Source: CAZGMN01 sp964645765 (GTDB lineage Bacteria; Acidobacteriota; Aminicenantia; Aminicenantales; Aminicenantaceae). From it: a DNA stretch of 25,168 nucleotides. A program made the position numbers and the translations under genes. How positions within the stretch are numbered: position 1 is the stretch's first letter; every line of letters starts with the position of its first letter. The stretch lies in contig CAZYBE010000041.1 of assembly GCA_964645765.1 (NCBI GenBank), positions 1-25,168 on the forward strand. Direction: 5' to 3'. This document shows, piece by piece, positions 7,847 through 16,347 of the stretch. The notes under the pieces are model-generated. The model worked only from the letters and a program-made list of their open reading frames with translations, made no database searches and had not been told where the DNA came from.

Positions 7847-9031
7847 CTATTTTATTATGCCCACCTTTCTCCCGCATTTCTCGAAACTGGCAAGAACAGC
7901 ATCCAGCTCCTCGTCGCTATGGTTGGCGGAGTAGCTTGTCCTGATGAGGGACTGCCCCTTGGGGACTGCGGGGTATATAACAGGATTGGTGAAAATTCCA
8001 TCTTCCCTCAAAAGCTTCCAGATCATGAAGGCAAGCTCATCGTCTCCGATGATGACCGGGATAATCGGGGTTTCTGTTTGTCCTGTGTTATAGCCCATGG
8101 CCTGGAATCCTGACTTCATCTTCTTGGTGATTTCCCACAGCCTTTCTCTTCTCTCAGGCTCGGTTTCAATAATTTTAAGAGAGGCAAGAACCGTGGCCAC
8201 AGAAGCAGGCGTGATGCTGGCGCTAAAAATCAAGGAGCGAGCAAAATGTTTGATGTAGGATATGACTTTTGTTTTCCCGGCCACAAACCCACCCAAGGAA
8301 GCAAAAGATTTGCTGAAGGTTCCCATGATAATGTCGATGTCGTCTTCGACCCCAAAATGTTCCGCTGTTCCCCGGCCGTTCTTTCCCATCACTCCAATGC
8401 CATGGGCATCGTCCACCATAATCCGGGCATTGTATTTCTTGGCAATCTCCACAATCGCCGGCAAATTTGCCAGGTCGCCTTCCATGCTGAAGACCCCATC
8501 AATAACGATCAGCTTCCCAATATCTTTATTCAAGGAGGAGATGAGCCTCTCCATATCAGCCATGTCGTTATGCTTGAATTTATAAATATCTCCGTAGGAA
8601 AGGCGGCAGGCATCGATGATGCTGGCATGGACCATCCGGTCGGTGACGACCGCATCTCCCCTTCCGACCAGGGTTGAGATGATTCCCTGATTTGTTTGAA
8701 AGCCTGTGCTAAAGGTCAGGGCAGCCTCTCTTTGCATAAACTTGGCCAGCCTTTCTTCAAGCTCGACATGAATATCCAGGGTTCCGTTCAAAAATCTTGA
8801 TCCGCAGGTGGCAACTCCGTATCTTTCCACTGCTTCCTTTGCTGCTTTCATCAGCCGAGGGTCATTGATCAGGCCAAGATAATTGTTGGAGCCGACCATG
8901 ATCATCTCTTTGCCATCGACCTTCACTTTATTTTTCCTCACCTCTTGGATCGGCGTGAAATAGGGATATATCCCCATCGATATGGCTTCCTCAGCGCGGG
9001 TGAAGTTATAGCATTTATCAAAGATATCCAC
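7847..9031 (-). CDS. Serine palmitoyltransferase-like alpha-oxoamine synthase
   Basis: A 394-residue PLP enzyme of the AONS/KBL/SPT family, which condenses an amino acid with an acyl thioester and releases CO2. The PLP lysine is Lys241 in GTFSKSFAS; Asp207 and His210 lie in VDDAHGIG, and the stacking His135 in DRMVHASI. The spacing among these residues equals that in Sphingomonas SPT as I recall it (His159, Asp231, His234, Lys265). TCGSRFLNGT, KHNDM and HSDEEL are also SPT-like, whereas KBL and AONS have GKA or SKA at the lysine. SPT would make 3-ketosphinganine from serine and a fatty-acyl thioester. The start is GTG with a strong AAAGGAGG site. The divergent CerR-like gene supports the assignment. 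A generic KBL/AONS role remains possible. Confidence 0.72.
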   Translation of the reverse strand: MDIFDKCYNFTRAEEAISMGIYPYFTPIQEVRKNKVKVDGKEMIMVGSNNYLGLINDPRLMKAAKEAVERYGVATCGSRFLNGTLDIHVELEERLAKFMQREAALTFSTGFQTNQGIISTLVGRGDAVVTDRMVHASIIDACRLSYGDIYKFKHNDMADMERLISSLNKDIGKLIVIDGVFSMEGDLANLPAIVEIAKKYNARIMVDDAHGIGVMGKNGRGTAEHFGVEDDIDIIMGTFSKSFASLGGFVAGKTKVISYIKHFARSLIFSASITPASVATVLASLKIIETEPERRERLWEITKKMKSGFQAMGYNTGQTETPIIPVIIGDDELAFMIWKLLREDGIFTNPVIYPAVPKGQSLIRTSYSANHSDEELDAVLASFEKCGRKVGIIK

Positions 9032-9112
9032 TTCATCCTCCTTTTTTAAAACCTTTCTGCACAGCTAAAAGTTTCTCCTTTTACACCTCTGATGACCACA
9101 GACTATTTGGAA

Positions 9113-9141
9113 TTGACCGTGGCGGGCAATTTTCATACAAT
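9113..9141 (+). promoter_or_regulatory. Near-consensus promoter giving a leaderless CerR-like mRNA
   Basis: TTGACC (9113-9118), a 17-bp spacer and TACAAT (9136-9141). The expected transcription start is about 9148, two bases before the ATG at 9150, and no ribosome binding site is present. The promoter lies in the 118-bp region shared with the divergent SPT-like gene. Confidence 0.6.
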
Positions 9142-9149
9142 CTTGGATT

Positions 9150-10121
9150 ATGAAAGCCCTCATCACCGGGGGGACAGGATTTATTGGAAGCCACCTCACT
9201 GAGTATCTGCTTGATAAGGGCGTTGAAGTTTTTGCACTCGTTCGAGACCAAAATAATCTAAAATGGCTAAAAGGGCTCGACATCCATCTTCTAAAAGGGG
9301 ATCTTCTTTCCATTCCTTCTCTTCCAGCTGATATTGATTATGTTTTTCATGCTGCTGGTTTAACCAAATCTTCCAAAATTTCAAGTTATTATACAGTAAA
9401 TCAGCAGGGAACAGCAAGCCTTTTGAAGGCACTTGACTCTCAGAACATTTTCCCCAAGAGGGTCATCTTTCTCAGCAGTGTTGCAGCTTCAGGGCCTTCA
9501 ACAAATGGAAAGCCAGTTCGAGAGAGCGACCCTCCCCGCCCCATCACGCCCTATGGTAAAAGCAAATTGATGGGAGAGTACGAGGCTCTGAAATTCAAGG
9601 CTGTCTTTCCGATTGTTATCTTAAGAATTGCTGCGGCCTTCGGCCCGAGGGATAGAGATTTCCTCACCTATTTCAATCTGGTCAAGAGGGGTATCCTCGC
9701 TTCTCTTGGCCGGAAGGAAAGGTTTTACAGCCTGTGTTACATCAAGGACCTGGTCAATGCCCTTTATCTCTGCACCCAAAAAGATGTGGAAAGCGGAGGA
9801 ATATTCAACATAGCCCATCCCAATCCTTGCAGATGGGATGATATCGGAAAAGCAACAGGCAAGGCGTTGAGAAAGAAATTGATAAAAGTCAAAGCTCCTG
9901 TCCCTCTGGTTTATATCGCTGCTTTATTCTCCGACTTGACGAGCAAGATCACCCAAACGCCGGCAGTCATGAATCGGCATAAGTTCAAGGAAATGAGGCA
10001 AGAAGGCTGGGTTGCAGACACAAAGAAAGCAGAAGAAAAGCTATCCTTTTGCGCTCAATACCCCCTGGAAGAAGCCATTCAAGAAACCATTGACTGGTAT
10101 ATCAAAAACAACTGGCTCTGA
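9150..10121 (+). CDS. NAD-dependent epimerase/dehydratase-family reductase, CerR-like
   Basis: A 323-residue extended short-chain dehydrogenase. It has the Rossmann motif TGGTGFIG at residues 7-14, a catalytic serine near S109/S110 (FLSSVAASG) and Tyr135-x3-Lys139 in PYGKSK. The text HAAGLTK, FGPRDRDF, YIKDLVNAL and the ending ETIDWYIKNNWL resemble, from memory, the bacterial proteins related to Caulobacter and Bacteroides CerR, which reduce the keto group of the sphingoid or ceramide intermediate. Divergent placement next to the SPT-like gene fits that role. Alternatives are a sugar epimerase or a 3-beta-HSD-like enzyme. The mRNA appears leaderless. The gene is convergent with the DsbD-N-like gene. 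Confidence 0.75.
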   Translation: MKALITGGTGFIGSHLTEYLLDKGVEVFALVRDQNNLKWLKGLDIHLLKGDLLSIPSLPADIDYVFHAAGLTKSSKISSYYTVNQQGTASLLKALDSQNIFPKRVIFLSSVAASGPSTNGKPVRESDPPRPITPYGKSKLMGEYEALKFKAVFPIVILRIAAAFGPRDRDFLTYFNLVKRGILASLGRKERFYSLCYIKDLVNALYLCTQKDVESGGIFNIAHPNPCRWDDIGKATGKALRKKLIKVKAPVPLVYIAALFSDLTSKITQTPAVMNRHKFKEMRQEGWVADTKKAEEKLSFCAQYPLEEAIQETIDWYIKNNWL

Positions 10122-10174
10122 GTCTGCCCCGACCCGGCTCGGAGATTCTTTCCCCTTATTGATTCCTCACAGAC

Positions 10175-10633
10175 TTATCTCTGAATAAAGTAGGAAGCCG
10201 TGAATTTTGCCTTGCTCTTTAAACACCAGCCTTGCTCTTTGGCGCATGCAAAATATTTTATTTTGCCCTCAAGAGAATGACTTCCACGTTTCGCTTTCAA
10301 ACGAACCGAAAACGGGATTTCAATCGGCTTTTTTAGATTCAAGGATTTATCCTTGCCTTCTTCTAAAATCTCTATCTTCAAATCAGACTCAGTAAAAGAG
10401 CTCCTGGAGAATACAAGCTCTTCACAGGGGTCCAACTCGATGATGAAGAAAGGCTGAGCGCTGATGGTTAGGCCTTCTTTAACATCGAGTTTAAAAACAA
10501 TTTTCCCTTCCTTGCCACTGAGGAGATTCTTGGGCGTAACGGAAGCTTCAATCTTTAATAATTCACTCTCCTCTGCCCAAGCTAAAAAAAGGAAGCTCAA
10601 GATGAGCAGGCAAAGAAAAATGTATCTTCTCAA
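10175..10633 (-). CDS. Exported protein resembling the DsbD N-terminal domain
   Basis: A 152-residue protein with a signal peptide ending near AWA (about residue 20). The rest is beta-rich and ends in YFACAKEQGWCLKSKAKF, resembling the cysteine pair of the periplasmic alpha domain of DsbD, which passes electrons to periplasmic disulfide partners. Here the cysteines are six residues apart, against five in E. coli as I recall. There is no membrane or thioredoxin domain, so this is a stand-alone version; the electron donor must lie elsewhere. The start is TTG with a GAGGAAG site, chosen because it opens the signal peptide. A promoter candidate lies at 10664-10692. Confidence 0.6.
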   Translation of the reverse strand: MRRYIFLCLLILSFLFLAWAEESELLKIEASVTPKNLLSGKEGKIVFKLDVKEGLTISAQPFFIIELDPCEELVFSRSSFTESDLKIEILEEGKDKSLNLKKPIEIPFSVRLKAKRGSHSLEGKIKYFACAKEQGWCLKSKAKFTASYFIQR

Positions 10634-10663
10634 AGGGCTTCCTCATTCATTTTAATGGAGCTC

Positions 10664-10692
10664 ATGTTACTCTGCAGCTTTTTTTTCGTCAA
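10664..10692 (-). promoter_or_regulatory. Promoter candidate for the DsbD-N-like gene
   Basis: On the minus strand TTGACG (10687-10692) and TAACAT (10664-10669) are 17 bp apart. Expected start near 10657, leaving a leader of about 24 nt. Confidence 0.5.
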
Positions 10693-10732
10693 TAAAAAAA
10701 AATTTTTTCTTTATTTTTCCAATTTCATTTAT

Positions 10733-10738
10733 TATAAT
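10733..10738 (+). promoter_or_regulatory. -10 element of a possible leaderless fabH promoter
   Basis: A perfect TATAAT ends 11 bp before the ATG at 10750, predicting a transcript start near 10745. The -35 position reads only TTTATT, in an AT-rich tract. No ribosome binding site precedes the start codon. Confidence 0.4.
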
Positions 10739-10749
10739 TTGATAAAATT

Positions 10750-11754
10750 ATGATGAGTGCAATTTCTGTCATAAAAGGCACAGGCCGGTATGTTCCGCCG
10801 AAGGTTGTCACAAATTTTGATCTCGAAAAGAAAATGAGCACATCGAACGAGTGGATTCGGCAGAGGTCGGGAATCTCTGAAAGGCACTATGCAGAACCCG
10901 GCGTGGGAACATCAGACCTAGCTTATGAAGCAGCGCTACGAGCTATTGAAGATGCCAAAATCGAAAAATCTGACATAGAGTTTATCGTCGCTTGCACTCT
11001 TTCTCCAGACCATTATTTCCCGGGGATCGGCGTTCTAGTCCAGGCCAAGCTGGGCCTCGCCGGAATCGGCGCCCTTGATGTCAGGAATCAGTGCACAGGT
11101 TTCATTTACGCCTTGTCCGCTGCCGACCAGTACATCAAAACGCAAACCTATAAAAAAATCCTGGTTGTGGCTGCTGAAGTTCAATCCACTAACCTGGATT
11201 GTTCTGACGAGGGGAGAGACATGGCTGTGCTCTTCGGAGACGGCGGGGCAGCCGTCATTCTTGAGCCAAACGAAAAAAACGACGGGAGAGGCATCCTTTC
11301 CATCCATCTATTTTCAGACGGGCGCTTTGCTTCAGATTTATGGATGGAAAAACCAAGCAGCAGGGATAATCCTTCTTTTTCTGAAGAGATGATTAAAAGC
11401 AAAAGATTCTATCCCCGGATGAATGGCCGGAATGTCTTCATCAACGCTTGCGAAAAAATGCCCGAGGCAGTGAAAATAGCCTTAGAACATAATGGCCTCA
11501 CCATCGATGACATTGACCATCTCATTCCCCATCAAGCCAATGACAGGATCTCGCTGATGGTGGCGAAGAATCTGAAAATCCCGGTGGAAAAAGTGATAAG
11601 GAATATCGACCGCTTTGGCAACACGACAGCAGCCTCAATCCCTATTGCTCTGGACGAAGCTCTGAAGGAAGGCCGAATAAAAAAAGGAGACATTGTGGTC
11701 CTCACAGCCTTCGGTTCTGGCTACACCTGGGGATCGGCGGTCATTAGATGGTAA
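10750..11754 (+). CDS. fabH: 3-oxoacyl-ACP synthase III
   Basis: A 334-residue KASIII enzyme, which condenses acyl-CoA with malonyl-ACP to start fatty acid synthesis. The catalytic triad is Cys115 (NQCTGF), His261 (PHQAND) and Asn291 (FGNTTAASIP). The N-terminus IKGTGRYVPPKVVTN is canonical, which fixes the start; two adjacent ATG codons are possible (10750 and 10753). There is no ribosome binding site and TATAAT lies close upstream, so the mRNA may be leaderless. It has no fab operon partners here, so it could be a starter enzyme for ordinary fatty acids or for a special lipid such as the sphingoid chain. The latter is inference. Confidence 0.93.
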   Translation: MMSAISVIKGTGRYVPPKVVTNFDLEKKMSTSNEWIRQRSGISERHYAEPGVGTSDLAYEAALRAIEDAKIEKSDIEFIVACTLSPDHYFPGIGVLVQAKLGLAGIGALDVRNQCTGFIYALSAADQYIKTQTYKKILVVAAEVQSTNLDCSDEGRDMAVLFGDGGAAVILEPNEKNDGRGILSIHLFSDGRFASDLWMEKPSSRDNPSFSEEMIKSKRFYPRMNGRNVFINACEKMPEAVKIALEHNGLTIDDIDHLIPHQANDRISLMVAKNLKIPVEKVIRNIDRFGNTTAASIPIALDEALKEGRIKKGDIVVLTAFGSGYTWGSAVIRW

Positions 11755-11871
11755 GCTTAAGGCTCGGGATAAACATCGCCTTTGGCTTCAACTTGCACTA
11801 AAAAATCCATTAAAAAATACTTTTATCATGAGTCATTTAGGAAAGAACAAGGATTCGGAAGGGAGGATTCA

Positions 11872-13644
11872 ATGAGGAAAAAAGTTATTCCACTCGTCAT
11901 CTTACTCTTCGCTTTTCTGAGCGCAGGCCTGCTTCTCTCTCAGAAGAACGACGAAGACACTAAGTTTCAAAAAATTTTGGATGCCTATTTCGATGAGCTC
12001 TGGAAGTTCTACCCGACAGCTGCGACCATGGCGGGCTACCACAAATATGACGGAAAACTCGAGGACTTCGGCAGCTCAAACCTTGAAAAGCGACTTGATT
12101 TTCTGGACGTATTCAACAAGGATCTCGTGACCAAGGTCAATAAAATGGGCTTGAATGCTGATTTCCAGGTCGACCATGAAATGATTCTGGATGCTTTGGA
12201 TTTAGAAATCTTAAAGCATGAAAACCTTGTCCCCTGGGAATTCAACCCTCTCCTTTACAACGATATCTTCGCCAACTGCATTCAAAGCCTCTTTGCCAAG
12301 GAATTTGCCCCGATAGAGAGCAGGGCGAAGAACGCTGAGTTAAGGCTGAAGGATTTGCCAAGGTTGATCAAACAGGCTAAAGACAAATTGAAAACCCCTC
12401 CTCAAATTTATACCGAAACCGCCGTCAGCCAATTCTCAGTAATTATGAACTTTTACAAAAATGAGCTTCCTCCATTGCTTGAACAAGCCCCGGCAGATAT
12501 CAAGCCCAGGCTCAAGGATAATCTGGCAAAGTTGATCCCGGCCCTGGAAGATTATCAGAATTTCCTCAAGAGCGAGCTTCTGCCGCGGTCCACAGGAAAT
12601 TTCAGGCTCGGACAGGAAGCCCACTCAAGGCTGCTCAGGATGACACTCCAGAACAGCATTCCTATCCAGGAACTCATCGACAGGTCAAAAGCTGATTACA
12701 ATAACATCAGGAAGGACATGTTTTACACCTGTGTGCCCTTATATCAGATTATGGATCCAAAGATTGACCTGAATAACCCTCCTGCCAGCTTCACCAACAA
12801 AGACCAGCTCTATAATGCAGTCATATTTCATGTCCTTGAAAGATTGAACAGAGAACATGTCAGCAAAGAAGAATACCTCAACAAGGTTAGGACTTCAGCA
12901 GAGGAGATAAAAAAATTTATCAGCGAGAATCAACTTCTTGAGCTGCCGGCTGACAACCTCGATATCGAATCCATGCCCCCTGCCTACCAAGGGATTACCT
13001 GGACCCGGCTCATCTCCCCTGGTGCCTATGAAAGCTCGGGCCCCTATACCGTTCAGGTCACGCCCATTCCTGAAGGCTGGAAAGAGGACCAGACCAAATC
13101 TTTCCTTGAAGAATACAATAATTATCTTCTTTATTCCTGGACTGCCCATAAGGTCTATCCTGGGACGTTTGTTCCGCTAATTTCCACACGAAAGAACCCT
13201 TCTCTGGTCAGGAACCTTTATCCTAATCAAACCCTAATCAAGGCTTGGCCATTCTTCTTCTCCGAAACACTGATCACTGCAGGCTTTCAAAACTGGGATA
13301 CCCGACTCTATCTGAATCGACTCAAGCTGTCGCTACAAGTCGTTATTGATTTTCAAATGGAATTGAACATTCATGAGGGAGCTTACGAAAAAGACAAGGT
13401 TATCGCCTACATGACCACTGGTTTCCAGACCCAGGACGAAGCGGAAAGAAAATGGAATCAGATTCTTCTAAAGCCGGGTGAAAGCGCCTTCGTTTACGCC
13501 GGCTATCAGGAAATCCTGGATATCCAAAAGGAGTACAAAAAGATAAAAGGAGAATCATACAACCAGAAAGAATTTCTGGCGAAACTGCTCAGCTACGGGG
13601 CTCTCTCTCTCCGTCAACTGAAAATTAAGATGCTATCTCAGTGA
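11872..13644 (+). CDS. DUF885 family exported protein with degenerate metal-binding motifs
   Basis: A 590-residue protein with a signal peptide (RKKVIPLVILLFAFLSAG). The start is placed at 11872, not the longer 11782 frame, because GGGAGG lies just upstream and the signal peptide begins there. The family is shown by the N-terminal FYPTAATMAGYHKYDGKLEDF and by the C-terminal RKWNQILLKPGESAFVYAGY. DUF885 members normally have an HExxPGH-type motif and a later EGW motif. Here they read HKVYPGT (His426-Thr432) and KAW (from Lys457), losing the presumed catalytic Glu and two metal ligands. The protein is therefore probably inactive as a metallopeptidase and may be a binding protein or an altered enzyme. 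It follows fabH after 117 bp. Confidence 0.85.
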   Translation: MRKKVIPLVILLFAFLSAGLLLSQKNDEDTKFQKILDAYFDELWKFYPTAATMAGYHKYDGKLEDFGSSNLEKRLDFLDVFNKDLVTKVNKMGLNADFQVDHEMILDALDLEILKHENLVPWEFNPLLYNDIFANCIQSLFAKEFAPIESRAKNAELRLKDLPRLIKQAKDKLKTPPQIYTETAVSQFSVIMNFYKNELPPLLEQAPADIKPRLKDNLAKLIPALEDYQNFLKSELLPRSTGNFRLGQEAHSRLLRMTLQNSIPIQELIDRSKADYNNIRKDMFYTCVPLYQIMDPKIDLNNPPASFTNKDQLYNAVIFHVLERLNREHVSKEEYLNKVRTSAEEIKKFISENQLLELPADNLDIESMPPAYQGITWTRLISPGAYESSGPYTVQVTPIPEGWKEDQTKSFLEEYNNYLLYSWTAHKVYPGTFVPLISTRKNPSLVRNLYPNQTLIKAWPFFFSETLITAGFQNWDTRLYLNRLKLSLQVVIDFQMELNIHEGAYEKDKVIAYMTTGFQTQDEAERKWNQILLKPGESAFVYAGYQEILDIQKEYKKIKGESYNQKEFLAKLLSYGALSLRQLKIKMLSQ

Positions 13645-13833
13645 TGAAAAGCTGAGCAGCTTCTGGCGCCATTAGGTTGTCATTTCCATAAATACAAGGG
13701 AGCGTTAAAATCTCTTCCTGCAGCCAAACAGGGCTCGTAAGCCCAACGTTCATCACGCTCTCTCATTTGGCACTTTAATGTCCGCGCCTGATTTATTTAA
13801 AAGGTCATTGTTCTTCTATCGGATGCAAAATAA

Positions 13834-14634
13834 ATGATGACGTCGTTGGTCGATTCTCACGCCCACCTGGATATGGAAGAGTTTGACGAAGACCGCAGCC
13901 AGGTTGTGGAAAGGGCTTTCGAGCAGGGAATAAAGGCCATCCTTTGTCCGGCAGAGGTCACCCATTCTCAAAGCGTCCCTAAAATCCTTGATTTAATCGA
14001 AAAATACCAGAGCCTCATTGCCGCTGCTGGAGTTCATCCCCACCAGGCAAAGTCATTCAGCCCGGAATGCACCCGAAAAATCAAGGAGCTGGCTGAGGCA
14101 AAAAAAATCAAAGCCATTGGCGAAATTGGGCTTGATTTTTACTACAATCTCTCCACTCCAGCGGAGCAAGAAGATGCCTTCCGTCATCAGCTCAGCCTTG
14201 CTCAAGAACTGGGCCTTCCGGTTGTCGTTCACAGCCGGAATTCAGGAAAGAAGCTGGTTCAGGCTGTGGAAGAGGGGCACTTCAGCCAAGGAGGCGTTCT
14301 CCATTGCTTCACTGAAGACTGGGAAGTGGCAAAACAAATGATGAATCGAGATTTTTTTATTTCGTTTTCAGGGATTCTCACCTTTCCCAAAGCCCAGCTT
14401 TTGAGAGAAGTTGCCAAAAAAATTCCCCTGGAAAAGCTTCTGGTTGAAACAGATTCTCCTTATCTTGTCCCTGTCCCCTTTCGAGGATTAAAAAAGAGGA
14501 ATGAGCCTGCGTATGTCGTCGAAGTGGCCAAAGTTCTTGCCGAAATCAAGGATATCTCGCTCGAGGAGTTGAGTGAGGTGACTTCTCGGAATTTCGAATC
14601 TCTCTTTTCATTTGAAATAAAAAATTTGAGATGA
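13834..14634 (+). CDS. TatD family metal-dependent hydrolase
   Basis: A 266-residue TIM-barrel hydrolase of the usual family length. Motifs in order are DSHAHLD, GVHPHQ, GEIGLDFYY, VVHSRNSG, GVLHCFT and ETDSPYLVPVPFRG followed by RNEPAYV, supplying the conserved His, Glu and Asp metal ligands. TatD proteins act as metal-dependent DNases and have been linked to DNA repair and quality control; some members act on D-tyrosyl-tRNA or other substrates, so the role here is not fixed. Two ATGs (13834, 13837) are adjacent and no strong ribosome binding site is visible. The polyprenyl synthase gene starts 16 bp after its stop. Confidence 0.93.
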   Translation: MMTSLVDSHAHLDMEEFDEDRSQVVERAFEQGIKAILCPAEVTHSQSVPKILDLIEKYQSLIAAAGVHPHQAKSFSPECTRKIKELAEAKKIKAIGEIGLDFYYNLSTPAEQEDAFRHQLSLAQELGLPVVVHSRNSGKKLVQAVEEGHFSQGGVLHCFTEDWEVAKQMMNRDFFISFSGILTFPKAQLLREVAKKIPLEKLLVETDSPYLVPVPFRGLKKRNEPAYVVEVAKVLAEIKDISLEELSEVTSRNFESLFSFEIKNLR

Positions 14635-14640
14635 TAAGAT
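14612..14640 (+). promoter_or_regulatory. Promoter candidate for the polyprenyl synthase, inside the tatD end
   Basis: TTGAAA (14612-14617), 17 bp, then TAAGAT (14635-14640). The predicted start near 14647 is four bases before the ATG at 14651, with no ribosome binding site. Readthrough from tatD is an alternative. Confidence 0.45.
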
Positions 14641-14650
14641 AAGTGCGGCC

Positions 14651-15673
14651 ATGAATTCCTCAGACAAGGAATTTTATAAAAATCGAGTGGAGAAAAATCC
14701 TACTCTCCTCAATCTCTACCGGGATATCCTCAAAGACCTGGAGAAAGTTGAGGAGATGCTCAGGTTTTTTTCCCGCTCTCCCAACAAGCTCATCTCTGAA
14801 GTCAGTGCCTACCTCTTCCAAGAAAACGGCAAGCGAATCAGGCCCGCACTTGTCATTCTCTGCTCCAAACTCCTCGGCTATAAAGGAAAAGAACATATCT
14901 TGATGGCCTCTTTGGTCGAGACCATTCACACCGCCAGCCTCATTCATGATGACATTATCGATAATTCAGGAATAAGGAGAGGAAGGCCAACCATTCACGC
15001 CAAATGGGGTCCAAACATCACTGTTCTTTTAGGAGACTATCTCTATATTAAAGCTCTTGGCCTCTCTCTGAGAAGCCGATATCAAAGAATCGGCGAAACT
15101 TTGACCGATATCTCGGCCAAGATGATTGACGGAGAGCTCGAGGAATATTACAACAGCGGGAATCTGGAGTTGGGCGAAAAGGAATATCTCGATATCATCA
15201 AAAACAAAACGGCCTCTCTCTTCTCGGCTTCCTGCCAGATTGGAGGAATCATCGCCAATGCCTCCGAAAAAGAAGAAAATTTTCTGGCAGAGTATGGAGC
15301 GAACCTGGGAATGTCTTTTCAAATCGTTGACGACCTTCTTGACTTCACCGGAGACAAAAAAGTGCTGGGCAAGCCTATTCTCTCCGATTTAAGCGAGGGA
15401 CGAATCACCCTGCCCTTAATCTATACGTTGTCGAATGATGGCCAAGAGAATCGACGGCGCATCGTTGAGATCCTCATGCGCAAAAAACTTGAGAAGGAAT
15501 CCTTGAAGGAGATTCTTAAAATTGTCAAATCCAATGGGGCGCTGGAATATACTTACAAGAAGGCCGAAGAATTCTCCTTCAAATCCAAAGAAATTATCTC
15601 TCGATTTCCTGAGTCTGCCCATCGGGACTCATTGAATCTTTTGTCAGAATTTATCCTGACCAGAAAAAGATAA
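14651..15673 (+). CDS. Long-chain all-trans polyprenyl diphosphate synthase
   Basis: A 340-residue trans-isoprenyl diphosphate synthase that extends farnesyl or geranylgeranyl diphosphate with isopentenyl diphosphate. The first aspartate-rich motif is DDIID at residues 100-104 and the second is DDLLD at 227-231, followed by GKPILSDLSEGRITLPLIY. Residues just before the first motif are small (TASLIH; Ala and Ser at -5 and -4), which in this family allows long products, suggesting a C35-C50 quinone side chain as made by IspB or HepT. Exact length cannot be read from sequence. The gene is 16 bp after tatD and may also have its own leaderless promoter. Confidence 0.9.
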   Translation: MNSSDKEFYKNRVEKNPTLLNLYRDILKDLEKVEEMLRFFSRSPNKLISEVSAYLFQENGKRIRPALVILCSKLLGYKGKEHILMASLVETIHTASLIHDDIIDNSGIRRGRPTIHAKWGPNITVLLGDYLYIKALGLSLRSRYQRIGETLTDISAKMIDGELEEYYNSGNLELGEKEYLDIIKNKTASLFSASCQIGGIIANASEKEENFLAEYGANLGMSFQIVDDLLDFTGDKKVLGKPILSDLSEGRITLPLIYTLSNDGQENRRRIVEILMRKKLEKESLKEILKIVKSNGALEYTYKKAEEFSFKSKEIISRFPESAHRDSLNLLSEFILTRKR

Positions 15674-15796
15674 AGGTTTCTTCCATTTCGTTAAAAAATT
15701 CAGACGGACATCGAAACTTTTCAGACCGCATAAAACTTCAGAGAGAGCTCAGAATATCCCGGGATAAAAGCAAGTTTCTCCTTCAAAGGAAAATCG

Positions 15797-16333
15797 ATGA
15801 TTGAAATAGAAGTCAAGATAAGAATTGAGGATATCCGGAGCCTCAGAGAAAAAATCCTTCTTCTCGGCGCCCGATTGGAGAGAGAACGCTATTTTGAGGA
15901 AAACACTCTCTTCGATTATCCTTCACAAACCCTCTATAAGAAACGACAGGCGCTGAGGCTGCGCAGGATGAACAACAAGATTTTTTTAGCCTTTAAAGGA
16001 ATCCCTCAAAAGTCGAGAAAATTCAAGATACGAGAGGAATTTGAAACTGAAGTCAAAAATGAAAAGCAATTGAGGAAGATACTGAGCGCCTTGGGGCTCA
16101 TGCCAGTCTTCAGCTATCAAAAATATAGAGAAGTTTACAGGAAAAAACGGCTGAAAATATGCCTGGATGAAACAGCGGTCGGCAACTTTATCGAGCTTGA
16201 GGGGGAAAGGAACGAAATCGTGAAGTTCTCGAAAGCCTTAGGTTTTTCGAAAAAAGAATTTATCAAGCTGGATTACGTCCAGCTCATGAAAAAAGAGACG
16301 GGCAAAACTGAGGCAGGCCAAAAAAAGCTTTAG
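15797..16333 (+). CDS. CYTH domain protein, class IV adenylate cyclase/triphosphatase-like
   Basis: A 178-residue CYTH-fold protein. The signature ExExK is at residues 3-7 (EIEVK), followed by basic residues ALRLRR and later FIELEG, which carry the acidic and basic ligands of the tunnel-shaped active site for triphosphate substrates and divalent metal. The length matches CyaB/class IV cyclases and thiamine triphosphatases. The true activity cannot be assigned; polyphosphate or nucleotide triphosphate hydrolysis and cAMP synthesis are all possible. The start has an AAGGA site with 6-nt spacing. Convergent with rpoZ, 14 bp apart. Confidence 0.87.
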   Translation: MIEIEVKIRIEDIRSLREKILLLGARLERERYFEENTLFDYPSQTLYKKRQALRLRRMNNKIFLAFKGIPQKSRKFKIREEFETEVKNEKQLRKILSALGLMPVFSYQKYREVYRKKRLKICLDETAVGNFIELEGERNEIVKFSKALGFSKKEFIKLDYVQLMKKETGKTEAGQKKL

Positions 16334-16347
16334 AGCCGATTATCTCC

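Noticed and set aside
11782..11871. Longer N-terminus for the DUF885 protein
   Set aside because: The signal peptide and GGGAGG site fit the start at 11872.
13649..13662. Hairpin AAGCT/AGCTT after the DUF885 gene as a terminator
   Set aside because: The stem is short and no T run follows it.
15755..15766. Perfect 12-bp palindrome TATCCCGGGATA upstream of the CYTH gene
   Set aside because: Several palindromes of this length are expected by chance in 25 kb, and nothing else marks it as an operator.
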